Source of the DNA: Betaproteobacteria bacterium UKL13-2
GTDB taxonomy: Bacteria; Pseudomonadota; Gammaproteobacteria; Burkholderiales; Usitatibacteraceae
NCBI GenBank assembly: GCA_001602455.1
Contig: CP012157.1
Coordinates: 1,979,733-2,043,732 of the forward strand
Direction: 5' to 3'
DNA length: 64,000 nt
The notes beneath the pieces were generated by a model. That model made no database searches and was not told the origin of the DNA. It saw only the letters and a program-made list of their open reading frames with translations. The translations under genes were made by a program, and so were the position numbers. Shown piece by piece: positions 18,280 to 26,970 of this stretch. Numbering within the stretch: position 1 is the stretch's first letter; each line of letters starts with the position of its first letter.

Positions 18280-19014
18280 ATGGCGCGATTGATTTTTCTC
18301 GATACCGAGACCACTGGCCTTGAGATATCGCAGGGGCACCGAATAATCGAAATTGCCTGTGTAGAAATGGTTGGGCGACGGTTGACTCAGCGTAATTTTC
18401 ACTACTACCTGAATCCCAAGCGTGAAATCGACGCAGCAGCGCAGGCGATTCATGGAATCACGCTTGAGTTTTTAGCGGATAAACCCACGTTCGCGGACAT
18501 TGCTGATGCCTTCCTTGAATATATTGCTGATGATGAAATCGTCATTCACAACGCGGTATTTGACGTTGGGTTTTTGAATGCCGAGTTGACGCTTGCGGGG
18601 CGGCCAACGCTCGGTTCGGGCAAGCCGTCGTCAGGGCGGGTGATTACAGACACATTGAAGATGGCAAAAGAGCAGTTCCCGGGTAAAAGGAACTCGCTGG
18701 ACGTGCTATGTGAGCGATTTGAGATTGATCGAAGCGCCAGAACACTGCACAGCGCGTTGATCGATACGCAACTGCTGGCTGAGGTCTACCTCGCATTAAC
18801 CCGTGGACAGGACAGCTTGGATATTGGTCTGGGTGCAAGTCGGGGGGAGGCAAAAATATCCTCACCGGTATCGCGCCCCGCCACCTTGCGAGTCATACGC
18901 GCCACAGAGACTGAGTTAGCGACGCATGCCGCCGTCGTTGAGGGGCTTGAAAAAGCCTCTGGTGGTAAGGCGGTTTGGCAGAAGTGGCGAACAGAGCCGA
19001 CGGGGCCCACCTAA
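18280..19014 (+). CDS. dnaQ: DNA polymerase III epsilon subunit (3'-5' proofreading exonuclease)
   Basis: Proofreading subunit of the replicative polymerase. 244 residues with the DEDDh exonuclease motifs: IFLDTETTGLEI (ExoI), VIHNAVFDVGFLNAEL (ExoII) and HSALIDTQLLAEVYLAL (ExoIII with the catalytic His). A short polymerase-binding tail follows. RBS GAGG at good spacing. The rnhA-dnaQ pairing is conserved in many Proteobacteria. No tRNA gene follows, unlike in E. coli. Confidence 0.96.
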   Translation: MARLIFLDTETTGLEISQGHRIIEIACVEMVGRRLTQRNFHYYLNPKREIDAAAQAIHGITLEFLADKPTFADIADAFLEYIADDEIVIHNAVFDVGFLNAELTLAGRPTLGSGKPSSGRVITDTLKMAKEQFPGKRNSLDVLCERFEIDRSARTLHSALIDTQLLAEVYLALTRGQDSLDIGLGASRGEAKISSPVSRPATLRVIRATETELATHAAVVEGLEKASGGKAVWQKWRTEPTGPT

Positions 19015-19178
19015 ATCCGCGACGGGTTAGGTGGCCGAATCTGCTGGTGCGAGCGTCTTAAAACACAGATGCTGCATGTTATAATTTTGTCCAGTTTTTG
19101 GGTCTTCTATACCCTCTAAACCCGAATTTAGCTTCGCAGCATCTCACCCAGAAAATCCACGACGTACCTGTCGAATCC

Positions 19179-19535
19179 ATGAATAAATTAAAAATTACGC
19201 TGGCTCTCGCTTTTTGTGTGAGCACGACTGTCGCGCACGCGCAAGCGCCCGATAAAGGCAATGCGGCCGCCGGTCGCCAAAAGGCCGTCGCGATTTGCTC
19301 AGGTTGCCACGGCATGCCTGGCACCAAAACCGCCTTTCCAGAGGTTTACAGCGTCCCCAAAATCGGCAACCAGAACGAAGCCTATATCGTCGCAGCACTG
19401 CGTGCCTATCGTAGTGGAGAGCGCTACAACTCCACGATGAAGGCGCTTGCATCGTCCCTCACTGAAAAAGAGGTTCTTGACATCGCAGCCTATTACGCAA
19501 AAACTGACGCGCAATCTGGCGCATCGGGGAAATAA
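19179..19535 (+). CDS. Small exported cytochrome c (class I)
   Basis: From the ATG at 19179 the 118-residue protein has a signal peptide (MNKLKITLALAFCVSTTVAHA) and one haem c site CSGCHG, with a distal Met candidate in STMKALASSLTEKEVLDIAAYYA. That end motif is typical of cytochromes c4/c553. Electron carrier in the periplasm. Overlong upstream readings in this frame lack a ribosome site. Three bases separate it from the next cytochrome gene. A TATAAT-like sequence lies about 90 bp upstream. Confidence 0.88.
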   Translation: MNKLKITLALAFCVSTTVAHAQAPDKGNAAAGRQKAVAICSGCHGMPGTKTAFPEVYSVPKIGNQNEAYIVAALRAYRSGERYNSTMKALASSLTEKEVLDIAAYYAKTDAQSGASGK

Positions 19536-19538
19536 CGT

Positions 19539-19865
19539 ATGAAGTCAAAACTATTGTTCGCATTATTGTTGGCCTGCGCTCCAGCTCTGGCCGTTGCCAA
19601 AGGCAATATCGAAGAAGGTAAGAAAAAAGCAGAGACCTGCAAGGCGTGCCACGGCGAAGGTGGGGCAAAACCTGTTCAACCGGAGTACCCGATCTTGGCT
19701 GGCCAACACGCCGACTACTTGGCTGCTGCGCTGAATCAGTACAAATCCGGCAAGCGTAAGAATGCGCTGATGACTGGCTTCAGTGCTGCACTCTCGCCCC
19801 AAGACATTCGTGATCTGGCGGCATACTTTGCATCCGAGAAGTCGCCGTTGCGGGATAAGTACTAA
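19539..19865 (+). CDS. Second small exported cytochrome c
   Basis: 108 residues with signal peptide MKSKLLFALLLACAPALAVA, haem site CKACHGEGG and a C-terminal MTGFSAALSPQDIRDLAAYFAS carrying the likely distal Met ligand. It is similar to the upstream gene, so the pair either duplicated in place or forms a two-domain cytochrome c4 split over two genes. A strong terminator follows 17 bp later. Confidence 0.9.
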   Translation: MKSKLLFALLLACAPALAVAKGNIEEGKKKAETCKACHGEGGAKPVQPEYPILAGQHADYLAAALNQYKSGKRKNALMTGFSAALSPQDIRDLAAYFASEKSPLRDKY

Positions 19866-19882
19866 GCATTTGTCGAACCCAA

Positions 19883-19914
19883 TAAAAAACCCGCTTGCGA
19901 GCGGGTTTTTTATT
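19883..19914 (+). terminator. Rho-independent terminator of the cytochrome operon
   Basis: AAAAAACCCGCTTGCGAGCG followed by GGTTTTTT: the stem CCCGC/GCGGG with a short loop is flanked by A and T runs, so it can work in both directions. Confidence 0.92.
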
Positions 19915-20073
19915 GGGGTATTCCGCGTTTTGCTAACAAACCGCATGAGTTTGAGGGGTACTTTGCCTGACTGTGCAATTGTGGCACTGATTGAGCCACA
20001 AAGTGCATTTGTAATTGACCCGCGTCGACATAACCACTTGTGATCATTGCGATAGCGAGTTCTAGGTGGGTCG

Positions 20074-20262
20074 ATGTGTAACAGTTTGAAGACTGAGCGT
20101 GTCTTCCATCGGCGCTATCAGACTCGTGGCGAGGCTCAGGCTGATTTGTTTGATTGCATCGAAGTGTTTTACAACCGGAAGCGCCGCCACTCCGGGTTGG
20201 GCTACAATATCCCGAGCGAATTCCACTCGGATTGGTTAGCTCAACAAAAGCTGACAGCATGA
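20074..20262 (+). pseudogene. IS3-family transposase OrfB, C-terminal remnant
   Basis: About 60 residues match the very end of IS3-type integrase-domain transposases: SLKTERVFHRRYQTRGEAQA, then FDCIEVFYNRKRRHSGLGY and NIPSEFHSDWL. The DDE catalytic core and OrfA are missing. Downstream, 20270-20300 (CGTACCCGTTAAACCCGGTC) looks like the usual IS3 right end. The fragment marks a former insertion at the edge of the AT-richer patch. Confidence 0.85.
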
Positions 20263-20475
20263 GCGCTACGTTCGTACCCGTTAAACCCGGTCAACCTCAC
20301 GCTACATTAAGCAAAACTTTTGCTTTTTGACCAAGGAGGTATTGAACCGGCTGGTAACATCAACAGTGTCACCTCGCAGCGCAATCCTTGCGGTTGTGCG
20401 TCTGGATGGCGCGTCTGACTGCTTTTATTCTTGATCTCTTTTATTAGACGAAAATCTCAGGAGAAATAAAGAAAA

Positions 20476-20520
20476 ATGCCCAGAAGAAAAATGCCCAGAA
20501 GAAAAACGCCCAGAAATTAC
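20476..20520 (+). repeat. Three 15-bp tandem repeats at the start of the unknown gene
   Basis: Units of ATGCCCAGAAGAAAA occur twice perfectly and then once as ACGCCCAGAAATTAC. They create two alternative ATG starts in the same frame. Confidence 0.8.
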
Positions 20521-21087
20521 TTATCGGTTATCGGTATTGGCTTTAGTCTATTAAGCTGCGTGCTATCACAAGCAATACCTTCGCAAGCTTCTGAACATTC
20601 CCAAGCTAAATCTTCCATTAGCACTAAGGCTATTGATATGAACGATGATCAAGCATCGCCGCCCATTAAACAGAAAAGACAGACCCCCTCAGACACAAAG
20701 TTACCATCTGGTAATGAATTGGTGCTACCAGATATCTATGATGGGGCAAATGCATTACCCTTGATTACCAAATGGAAAGAAGCACAGGCTCATGATGGAA
20801 AGCTAGTGCGCATAGTCGGCAAGTATATTGAGCGTGATGTCCGCATGAAACCCATTGGAACGCCACGTTATGTAGGTCATGTTTCAATTGCATTAGCGGA
20901 TGATGTCCGGGTTTCCCTGTTTCCAGTTTGGCAGCGCGAAGCCCATCGACCACAAGCAGAAATTCATCGCTTTAAGGACAAAGAGGTTGAAGTGATAGGC
21001 ATATTCCATCACCATTCACCGCGTGATCCTAGTGGTGGGGCGAGCCCGCTTGGTCCATGCCTCACTGAAATCAAAGCACTGTATTGA
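20476..21087 (+). CDS. Exported protein of unknown function, possible OB-fold domain
   Basis: I do not recognise a named family. 203 residues: an unusually basic N-terminus made by repeated MPRRK units (15-bp tandem repeat), a hydrophobic signal segment (YLSVIGIGFSLLSCVLSQA), a disordered linker to about residue 75, then a compact domain of strands (KLVRIVGKYIERDVRM, GHVSIALADDVRVSLFPVW, KEVEVIGIFHHH) ending in PCLTEIKALY. This pattern resembles small beta-barrel/OB-fold domains. AGGAG lies 12 bases before the first ATG, which suits the second ATG (20491) less well. It is AT-richer than its surroundings and isolated between an IS remnant and a gene-poor stretch, suggesting acquisition. Confidence 0.6.
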   Translation: MPRRKMPRRKTPRNYLSVIGIGFSLLSCVLSQAIPSQASEHSQAKSSISTKAIDMNDDQASPPIKQKRQTPSDTKLPSGNELVLPDIYDGANALPLITKWKEAQAHDGKLVRIVGKYIERDVRMKPIGTPRYVGHVSIALADDVRVSLFPVWQREAHRPQAEIHRFKDKEVEVIGIFHHHSPRDPSGGASPLGPCLTEIKALY

Positions 21088-21852
21088 TTGATCTCCCCGG
21101 CGCGCAACCACATGGGCCGGGCCGGGGGCCAAGAGGATGTAATTTGAACCCCAGTCAAGGCTGAGCATGACCCAATGTGGACGCTCAGATATGTTCAAGT
21201 CCAGAAAAAATCAACTTGATTTCAAGACGGTTGCCCACCGTTTTAACGCGATAAAAATAACTGACGGATTATAAAATGGTTAGAACAATGTGGGATTTTT
21301 GTCAAAATAGAAGGCTATATAGCTGCATTGAAAGAATATTTTATTTTGGTGGTTCATCAGTACGTTTTTATGATCAGAGCCAAGCTGACTTCAAGCGCCG
21401 GCAGGAACCCATCACAAGGTTATCATTAGCCCAATCACTACGGTTCATATTTTGATTACTTTCACTATTTTTAATAAGTTATTCTGCTGCTCCCTGCTAA
21501 CCATGACACTTTGAGAAAAATTTTAGTAGCGGTTGAGTCAAATAATCAAGCTAACCGGTTGCCAGGCTTAGAGGACGAGCTAAATCCCACGGTACTTGAT
21601 CCAGCAAGGGTCGAGGTGTTTTTGAAAAAACTCCCAATACTCAACCCAGAAACGCTAGCAAGTTTAGAAGTCTAAAAATGAGTGTTTTGATGAGAGGAAC
21701 GGCGGGTTGTTATCCCCGGTGAAACGTGATGATTCGGGGCAGGTAAAAACGGATGAGATTCCTCGTTGCCCGATACGCTTTGCCGGAATGACAAACCGAC
21801 GCTAGGCCTGATGTCTTTCCGAACTGACTTAAACGCCCATGCCTGCGGGCGT
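21088..21852. other. Gene-poor AT-rich stretch
   Basis: No convincing gene in 765 bp. The best candidate is a frame at 21478-21675 (+) ending NRLPGLEDELNPTVLDPARV, then EVFLKKLPILNPETLASLEV, which looks protein-like but has only a TTG start and no ribosome site; it may be the tail of a lost gene. Base composition is lower in GC than both flanks. It may be decayed horizontally acquired DNA together with the IS3 remnant. Confidence 0.5.
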
Positions 21853-22293
21853 TTATTTTGCGGACAGGCATTGTAGGTATATCGCTGGATTGGGTGGAGT
21901 CTGGTGTCGCTGTGCATGCCAGATCATCTCGCCGAGGCAGTCCATCATGGCGTGTTCGGCATCCATTTGATTGCCGAATTTGGTACCAAGCCGGGTAAAC
22001 GCAGCCTCGACACCGGGTGGCTGGTCAATGGAGACCTGCTCGCGAATCGACAGGTGCATGGACATGTGCAGAAACGGGTTGACGTCGCCGTGCTCTGGTA
22101 GATAGTCGCGATCGACGTATTTGTCGCGTTGTGAAAGCAGGGTATGGTATTCGGGATGCGCGTTCATGATTTCGACCGCCATTGCCTCCAAAGCCGTCAG
22201 CGGTGCTTGGCGGCCAAACTTCTGCCAGGCATCAAAGAAAAAATCACGAACTTGTTCGCGTGTTGGGTTAAACAAATTCGACTCCGCCGTCAT
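21853..22293 (-). CDS. DUF1841 family protein
   Basis: 146 residues from the ATG at 22293 (MTAESNLFNPTREQVRDFFF). Recognised as DUF1841 from FNPTREQVRDFF and the DVNPFLHMSMHLSIREQVSI block. Conserved His residues (HMSMH, HAMMDCLGEMIWHAQR) suggest a metal site, but no function is established. It starts two bases after the nth stop, a common pairing in Betaproteobacteria, so it is transcribed with rsxB and nth. Confidence 0.88.
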   Translation of the reverse strand: MTAESNLFNPTREQVRDFFFDAWQKFGRQAPLTALEAMAVEIMNAHPEYHTLLSQRDKYVDRDYLPEHGDVNPFLHMSMHLSIREQVSIDQPPGVEAAFTRLGTKFGNQMDAEHAMMDCLGEMIWHAQRHQTPPNPAIYLQCLSAK

Positions 22294-22295
22294 CA

Positions 22296-22955
22296 CTATT
22301 CGACATAGTCTGCCTTCTTTCTGAAGCCGCAAATGTCATACACCGGGCACGCACCACACTTGGGTTTACGTGCGATACAGGTGTAGCGACCATGCAGGAT
22401 CAGCCAGTGGTGCGCATGCTGCATGAATTCCTCAGGTACAACCTTCAGTAATCTTGCCTCGACCGCCAACACATCCTTACCCGGTGCCATGCCCATGCGG
22501 TTACCGATGCGAAAGATGTGGGTGTCGACCGCCATGGTGGGTTGACCAAAGGCGATGTTGAGCACCACGTTGGCCGTTTTTCTGCCGACACCGGGTAGGG
22601 CTTCCAGCGCCTCGCGTGATGACGGCACCTCGCCGCCATGTTGTTCCAGCAGGATGGCGCAGGTCTTAATGACATTCTTGGCTTTGCTGCGGAAAAGGCC
22701 GATCGTTTTGATGTAGTCACTTAGCGTCTCTTCACCAAGTGCCAGTATTGCGGCCGGTGTATTCGCGACCGGGAATAGCTTTGCGGTGGCAACGTTGACA
22801 CTTTTATCGGTCGCTTGCGCCGATAAAATGACTGCGATGAGAAGTTCAAACGGTGTTGAGTATTCCAAATCCGACTTGGGATGCGGATTGATCTCCTGCA
22901 TGCGGCGAAAGAACTCGTGCCGCGCGTCGGCTTTCATGACGTAGGCTTCAGCCAT
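22296..22955 (-). CDS. nth: Endonuclease III
   Basis: Base-excision repair glycosylase/AP lyase for oxidised pyrimidines. The helix-hairpin-helix [13 protein letters not shown] carries the catalytic Lys, the catalytic Asp is in [14 protein letters not shown], and the C-terminal [4Fe-4S] motif is C-x6-C-x2-C-x5-C ([17 protein letters not shown]). 219 residues from the ATG at 22955, which overlaps the end of rsxB. Upstream in-frame codons lie inside rsxB and are not part of the protein. Confidence 0.96.
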   Translation of the reverse strand: MAEAYVMKADARHEFFRRMQEINPHPKSDLEYSTPFELLIAVILSAQATDKSVNVATAKLFPVANTPAAILALGEETLSDYIKTIGLFRSKAKNVIKTCAILLEQHGGEVPSSREALEALPGVGRKTANVVLNIAFGQPTMAVDTHIFRIGNRMGMAPGKDVLAVEARLLKVVPEEFMQHAHHWLILHGRYTCIARKPKCGACPVYDICGFRKKADYVE

Positions 22956-23511
22956 GGTTGTTTCCAATCTGTGCCAAGGCTGCCGCCTCGCGTGCGGCGA
23001 GCAGCGCACGGCGCTCGGCGTCATCGCGCGCAAGACGAAAATTGTGAAAGTTAAAACGGTCGCGTGCGGTGTTGGCGTCAAACATCAATGGATAGTTTTT
23101 GTCATCGACCATCGTAATGCAGTCAACCGGACACGCTGGGATGCATAGCTCACAAGCGCTGCAAAACTGTGGCATGACGCTATGCATCAATTTGCTCGCG
23201 CCAATGATGGCGTCAGTGGGGCAGGGCTTCAGACATTTGGCGCAGCCGATACAAGTCGCCTCATCAATGACTGCAACGCGGTGCGGTTGTGTTGTGCCAC
23301 ACGACAGGTCGGGCGGAAGTCTCTCCGTGTTGAGCAGCGCAGCGAGTGCCGCGATACCCGCCTGCCCCCCCGGTGGGCAGCGGTTGATGGGGGCTTCGCC
23401 GGCAGCGATTGCTTCCGCATAGGGCATACAGCCTTGGTAACCACACTTGGTACATTGCGTCTGCGGCAAGATCGCATCGATCTGTTTGACGAGTGCGAAC
23501 GTATTGGTCAT
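22948..23511 (-). CDS. rsxB: RsxB/RnfB-like ferredoxin, stand-alone
   Basis: 187 residues from the ATG at 23511. N-terminal 4Fe-4S motif [16 protein letters not shown] and RCPPGGQ, then two ferredoxin-type cluster motifs [16 protein letters not shown] and [16 protein letters not shown]. No other Rnf/Rsx subunit is present nearby, and the N-terminal membrane anchor of true RnfB is absent. In Betaproteobacteria this short form usually sits with nth, perhaps supplying electrons or cluster repair for Nth; that link is inference. Confidence 0.88.
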   Translation of the reverse strand: MTNTFALVKQIDAILPQTQCTKCGYQGCMPYAEAIAAGEAPINRCPPGGQAGIAALAALLNTERLPPDLSCGTTQPHRVAVIDEATCIGCAKCLKPCPTDAIIGASKLMHSVMPQFCSACELCIPACPVDCITMVDDKNYPLMFDANTARDRFNFHNFRLARDDAERRALLAAREAAALAQIGNNHG

Positions 23512-23516
23512 CTGCG

Positions 23517-24557
23517 TTATCCGATTTGCTTCGCGCAATCGGCGATCAATTGTGGTCCCTTGTAGATGAAGCCCGTATAGATCTGTACGAGGGAAGCACC
23601 GGCGTTGATCTTTTGTTGTGCGTCGTTAGCCGACATGATGCCGCCCACGCCGATCACGGGAATATTGCCTTTGAGGTGTTTGACTAACTCACGCAGGACT
23701 TCGGTTGACGGCGAAAACACTGGGCGCCCGGATAGTCCGCCTGTCTCGGTGGCGTGTTTGAGCCCCATCACGGCGTCACGCGAAATCGTGGTGTTGGTCG
23801 CGATGGCACCTTCGAAGCCATACTGCAATAGCAGCGCGGCGATATCACGGATTGCCGATAGGTCTAAGTCGGGCGCAATTTTTAGCAGTAGCGGGACTTG
23901 GCGCTTATGTTTTTTTGTCAAGGTTTGTTGTTCGGCTTTCAGGGTGGCAAGCAGTTGTTCGAGTTGGGAGGCGGCTTGCAGATCACGCAAACCTTTGGTG
24001 TTGGGCGATGAGATGTTGACCGTGACATAACTCGCATGTGGGAACACGCCGCGCAGGCAAGTCACGTAGTCATCGACCGCTTTGTCGTTCGGTGTATCGA
24101 AGTTTTTGCCAATATTGAGTCCCAGCACACCTTTGAATTTGGCGCTGGCGACATTCACCAAAAACGCATCGAGACCTTGGTTGTTGAACCCAAGGCGATT
24201 GATCAAGGCGTCGCGCTCAGGCAGACGAAACATCCGTGGCTTGGGGTTACCCGGTTGTGGTCGTGGTGTGACGGTGCCGACCTCGATGAAGCCAAAACCC
24301 ATCGCGGCCAAGGCGTCGATGTACTCACCATTCTTATCGAGACCGGCGGCCAAGCCTACCGCGTTATCGAATGAAAGTCCAAGCAGGGAGCGGGGTTTCA
24401 GCACTTTTTGCCCGAAAACGCCCGCCAGATGGCAACTTTCGAGTTTCTTAAGGCTCTTCAGTGCGACATTGTGCGCGAGCTCTGGGTCGAGTTTGAAAAG
24501 TGCGCTGCGGGCAATGGAATACAACACGGGGAGCGCCTTGGCATCGGTAGTGGACAA
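23517..24557 (-). CDS. pyrD: Dihydroorotate dehydrogenase (quinone), class 2
   Basis: Fourth step of pyrimidine synthesis, linked to the membrane quinone pool. 346 residues. FMN-barrel signatures: [54 protein letters not shown] (with the class 2 catalytic Ser) and [19 protein letters not shown]. The N-terminal amphipathic part ([20 protein letters not shown]) is the class 2 membrane contact. It precedes rsxB by a few bases on the same strand. Confidence 0.96.
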   Translation of the reverse strand: MSTTDAKALPVLYSIARSALFKLDPELAHNVALKSLKKLESCHLAGVFGQKVLKPRSLLGLSFDNAVGLAAGLDKNGEYIDALAAMGFGFIEVGTVTPRPQPGNPKPRMFRLPERDALINRLGFNNQGLDAFLVNVASAKFKGVLGLNIGKNFDTPNDKAVDDYVTCLRGVFPHASYVTVNISSPNTKGLRDLQAASQLEQLLATLKAEQQTLTKKHKRQVPLLLKIAPDLDLSAIRDIAALLLQYGFEGAIATNTTISRDAVMGLKHATETGGLSGRPVFSPSTEVLRELVKHLKGNIPVIGVGGIMSANDAQQKINAGASLVQIYTGFIYKGPQLIADCAKQIG

Positions 24558-24763
24558 CCGCGATTTTAATCGAGTCGCACGACTGGTTGCCGCGATTGCG
24601 GTGCTTCGAGCTGACCGCGATCAATATGACGATGGAATGATTGGCTCACAGTTACGACCCCCTTCCGCCGTTGCCGGGGGAAGACGTTGAGGCGGTGGCC
24701 ACACGCACACTGCAATGTGTGTAAGCTGCGTGGAGGAAAACATCCACAGGCCAAAAATTGGCG

Positions 24764-25483
24764 CTAAAGCGGTCCCCAAACGCCTTTATGCAGGCCTTCG
24801 ATTGGCTGGAAGTTTGCCTTATAGCTCATCTTACGACTCTCGCTAATCCAATAGCCCAGATAGACGTAAGTCATTTTGCATCGTTTGGCCTCAGCGAGCT
24901 GCCACAAAATACTGTAGGTGCCATAGCTCCGTTTCTCATCGGCAGGTTCGTAGAACGTGTAAACGGAGGACAAGCCATCCGTTAATTCGTCGATGATTGA
25001 CACCATCTTTAAGACGCCATGATCGCGGAACTCAACGAGCTTGCTGGCGACGTTACTTTGCAGCAGGAAGTGCGAATACTGCTCGCGGGAGTCGTGATCC
25101 ATGCCGCCACCCTGATGTCGTGCTGTCTGGTAGCGGCGATACAAAGCATAGTGCTCGTGTGAGAAGCGCAGGTCGGTCACGCGCACCGTTAATCCTTGGA
25201 GCTGTTTGGCCACTCGCCGTTGGCTTCGGTTTTGTTTGAACTGCGCCGATCGAATCCGAACGGGTACACACGCACGGCAGTGGTCGCAAAACGGGCGGTA
25301 GGTGAATGCGCCGCTACGACGAAATCCCGCCGAAACAAGTGCGCTGTAGGTGTGGGTGTCGATCAAGTAGCTCGGCGTCGCGACCTGTGAGCGCGCCAGC
25401 CGTCCTGGCAAATAGCTGCAAGGGTAGGGGGCGGTCGCGTAGAACTGTAGATTCGCGAACGGAAGATCGTTTAGTTTTGACAT
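24764..25483 (-). CDS. bpt: Aspartate/glutamate leucyltransferase
   Basis: N-end-rule enzyme that adds leucine to N-terminal Asp/Glu, marking proteins for ClpAP. 239 residues. The N-terminal cysteine cluster is in [15 protein letters not shown], the [20 protein letters not shown] opening is typical, and the C-terminal [20 protein letters not shown] is diagnostic. It lies seven bases after aat, the sister enzyme of the same pathway. Confidence 0.95.
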   Translation of the reverse strand: MSKLNDLPFANLQFYATAPYPCSYLPGRLARSQVATPSYLIDTHTYSALVSAGFRRSGAFTYRPFCDHCRACVPVRIRSAQFKQNRSQRRVAKQLQGLTVRVTDLRFSHEHYALYRRYQTARHQGGGMDHDSREQYSHFLLQSNVASKLVEFRDHGVLKMVSIIDELTDGLSSVYTFYEPADEKRSYGTYSILWQLAEAKRCKMTYVYLGYWISESRKMSYKANFQPIEGLHKGVWGPL

Positions 25484-25490
25484 CAGCCAA

Positions 25491-26186
25491 TCATTGAGTG
25501 GGGGACCATGCTGAAGGACGTTCGTCCGTTTCAGTCGAGTTTATCAATTCACCGAGCTGTTGCAAGAAATCAGTGCGCGGAATTGGTCTGGCGCCAAAGC
25601 TCGCGAGATGACGAGTTTGCTGCTGACAATCAATGAGGCAGAAGCCATCCGCAACGAGTTTTTCGACCAGCATGGTGAATGCAACTTTGGACGCATCGGT
25701 TTTGCGCGCAAACATTGACTCGCCAAAAAACACGCGACCGATTGCGACACCATACAAGCCGCCCGCAAGTTCCCCGCCGTGCCAGCTTTCGACCGAATGC
25801 GCGTAACCTTTTTCGTGCAATGCGGTATAGGCATCTTGGATTTCTTTGACGATCCAAGTCCCCCCGCCGGGCTCGCGTGGTGCCGCGCATGCTTCAATGA
25901 CACTTCTAAAGCTGGTGTCGAAGGTGATGTTGAATTTTTGCTGTCGGCATATTTTGGCGAGTGACTTTGTGCGTCGAAACTCGTTCGGGAACAACACCAT
26001 GCGCGGGTCTGGTGTCCACCAGAGAATCGGCTGGCCGTCGGAAAACCACGGAAAAATGCCTTGCGAGTAGGCCGCGATGATTGTTTCTGGGCGCAGGTCG
26101 CCGCCTGCGCAAAGCAGGCCGTCAGGGTCGATTAGCGCCGTATTCGGGGAAGGGAAGCGTGCGCCGCGTGTTATCCAAGGAATCAA
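25491..26186 (-). CDS. aat: Leucyl/phenylalanyl-tRNA-protein transferase
   Basis: Transfers Leu/Phe to N-terminal Lys/Arg. 231 residues with the characteristic [66 protein letters not shown] and [17 protein letters not shown]. It forms an operon with bpt; both genes together complete the Leu N-end-rule branch. Confidence 0.96.
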   Translation of the reverse strand: MIPWITRGARFPSPNTALIDPDGLLCAGGDLRPETIIAAYSQGIFPWFSDGQPILWWTPDPRMVLFPNEFRRTKSLAKICRQQKFNITFDTSFRSVIEACAAPREPGGGTWIVKEIQDAYTALHEKGYAHSVESWHGGELAGGLYGVAIGRVFFGESMFARKTDASKVAFTMLVEKLVADGFCLIDCQQQTRHLASFGARPIPRTDFLQQLGELINSTETDERPSAWSPTQ

Positions 26187-26202
26187 GTGTTAGCTCGACG
26201 AA

Positions 26203-26970
26203 TCAACACTGCGCCGTTTGTGTCGAATGGGCGGATAAGTCGCGTAGTACGACGCTTGTTGCGACCCGCTCCTTGGCTTTGCTGCCGCCGCGCTCTAAGG
26301 AGAGTTTGAATTCGTACTTCGCAAAGAACGCATCAAATTTTTCGCCGCCGACCGTGCCCGTCGCATAGATGGCGTCAGTTTTGGGGTCATGCTCAAGAAG
26401 TACCGCCGCCAGTGGTTGCGGGGCAGGGCCGCCCAGTACTTTGGCACCAGCGAAGGGGTCGTAGGCACTCTTATCTGCACAACAGCCGATTACCTTGCCC
26501 GTCCGGCTCAATGCGGAGGGTTTTTCGCGAAAGCTGATGAAGCTCACTTGTGAGGAGGGGTACGCGAGTTTGTGTGCACAGATTGCGGAGTATGCAACTA
26601 AATTTTTGCGTGGGCCGACACCTCGCGGCGAGCCATAACTTTCACCACGCTCGGTGACCAAATCTGGGTGCCCGCTCGCTTCTTTATCCAAACTCAACAG
26701 AAAACACGGCGTTGATTCGAATGGATAGTTGAAGACGTAATTGTGATTGACCTTTAGTGAAGCTGCCTTGATGGCGCGACCGTCTTGGTCAACCAACTTA
26801 ACCCGCGCATAGTTTTTTGCTTTGAGGATCACGCCAGTCTTTTTCGCTGGTGGCGCATCACCGGCGACAGACGGTGTCTTAGCGTCGGCGTGAGCCACCG
26901 AACTCGCCGCGCAGGTTGACACACATGTTCCGCTCACCGCGCAAATCTTGATGAAATCGCGTCGCTCCAC
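26203..26970 (-). CDS. Rieske-like protein with Tat/Sec leader and unusual second cluster motif
   Basis: 255 residues beginning with GTG, which overlaps the moeA stop. The leader MERRDFIKICAVSGTCVSTC carries a twin-arginine-like RRDF. A Rieske fold is suggested by YSAICAHKLAYP (Cys-x-His) and, later, IGCCADKSAYDPFAGAKVLG followed by GPAPQPLAAV, the same frame as the usual CPCHxSxFDP...GPAPxPL. The expected second His is Asp (or Lys) here, so a standard 2Fe-2S site is doubtful. Being translationally coupled to moeA suggests a role with a molybdoenzyme, but no partner is identified. Confidence 0.7.
   Translation of the reverse strand: MERRDFIKICAVSGTCVSTCAASSVAHADAKTPSVAGDAPPAKKTGVILKAKNYARVKLVDQDGRAIKAASLKVNHNYVFNYPFESTPCFLLSLDKEASGHPDLVTERGESYGSPRGVGPRKNLVAYSAICAHKLAYPSSQVSFISFREKPSALSRTGKVIGCCADKSAYDPFAGAKVLGGPAPQPLAAVLLEHDPKTDAIYATGTVGGEKFDAFFAKYEFKLSLERGGSKAKERVATSVVLRDLSAHSTQTAQC

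Noticed and set aside
19015-19178. tRNA gene after dnaQ, as in E. coli
   Set aside because: No cloverleaf arms or TTC-loop sequence found; the segment looks like a promoter region.
22956-23081. N-terminal extension of Nth upstream of the ATG at 22955
   Set aside because: It lies inside rsxB in another frame and adds residues not found in endonuclease III.
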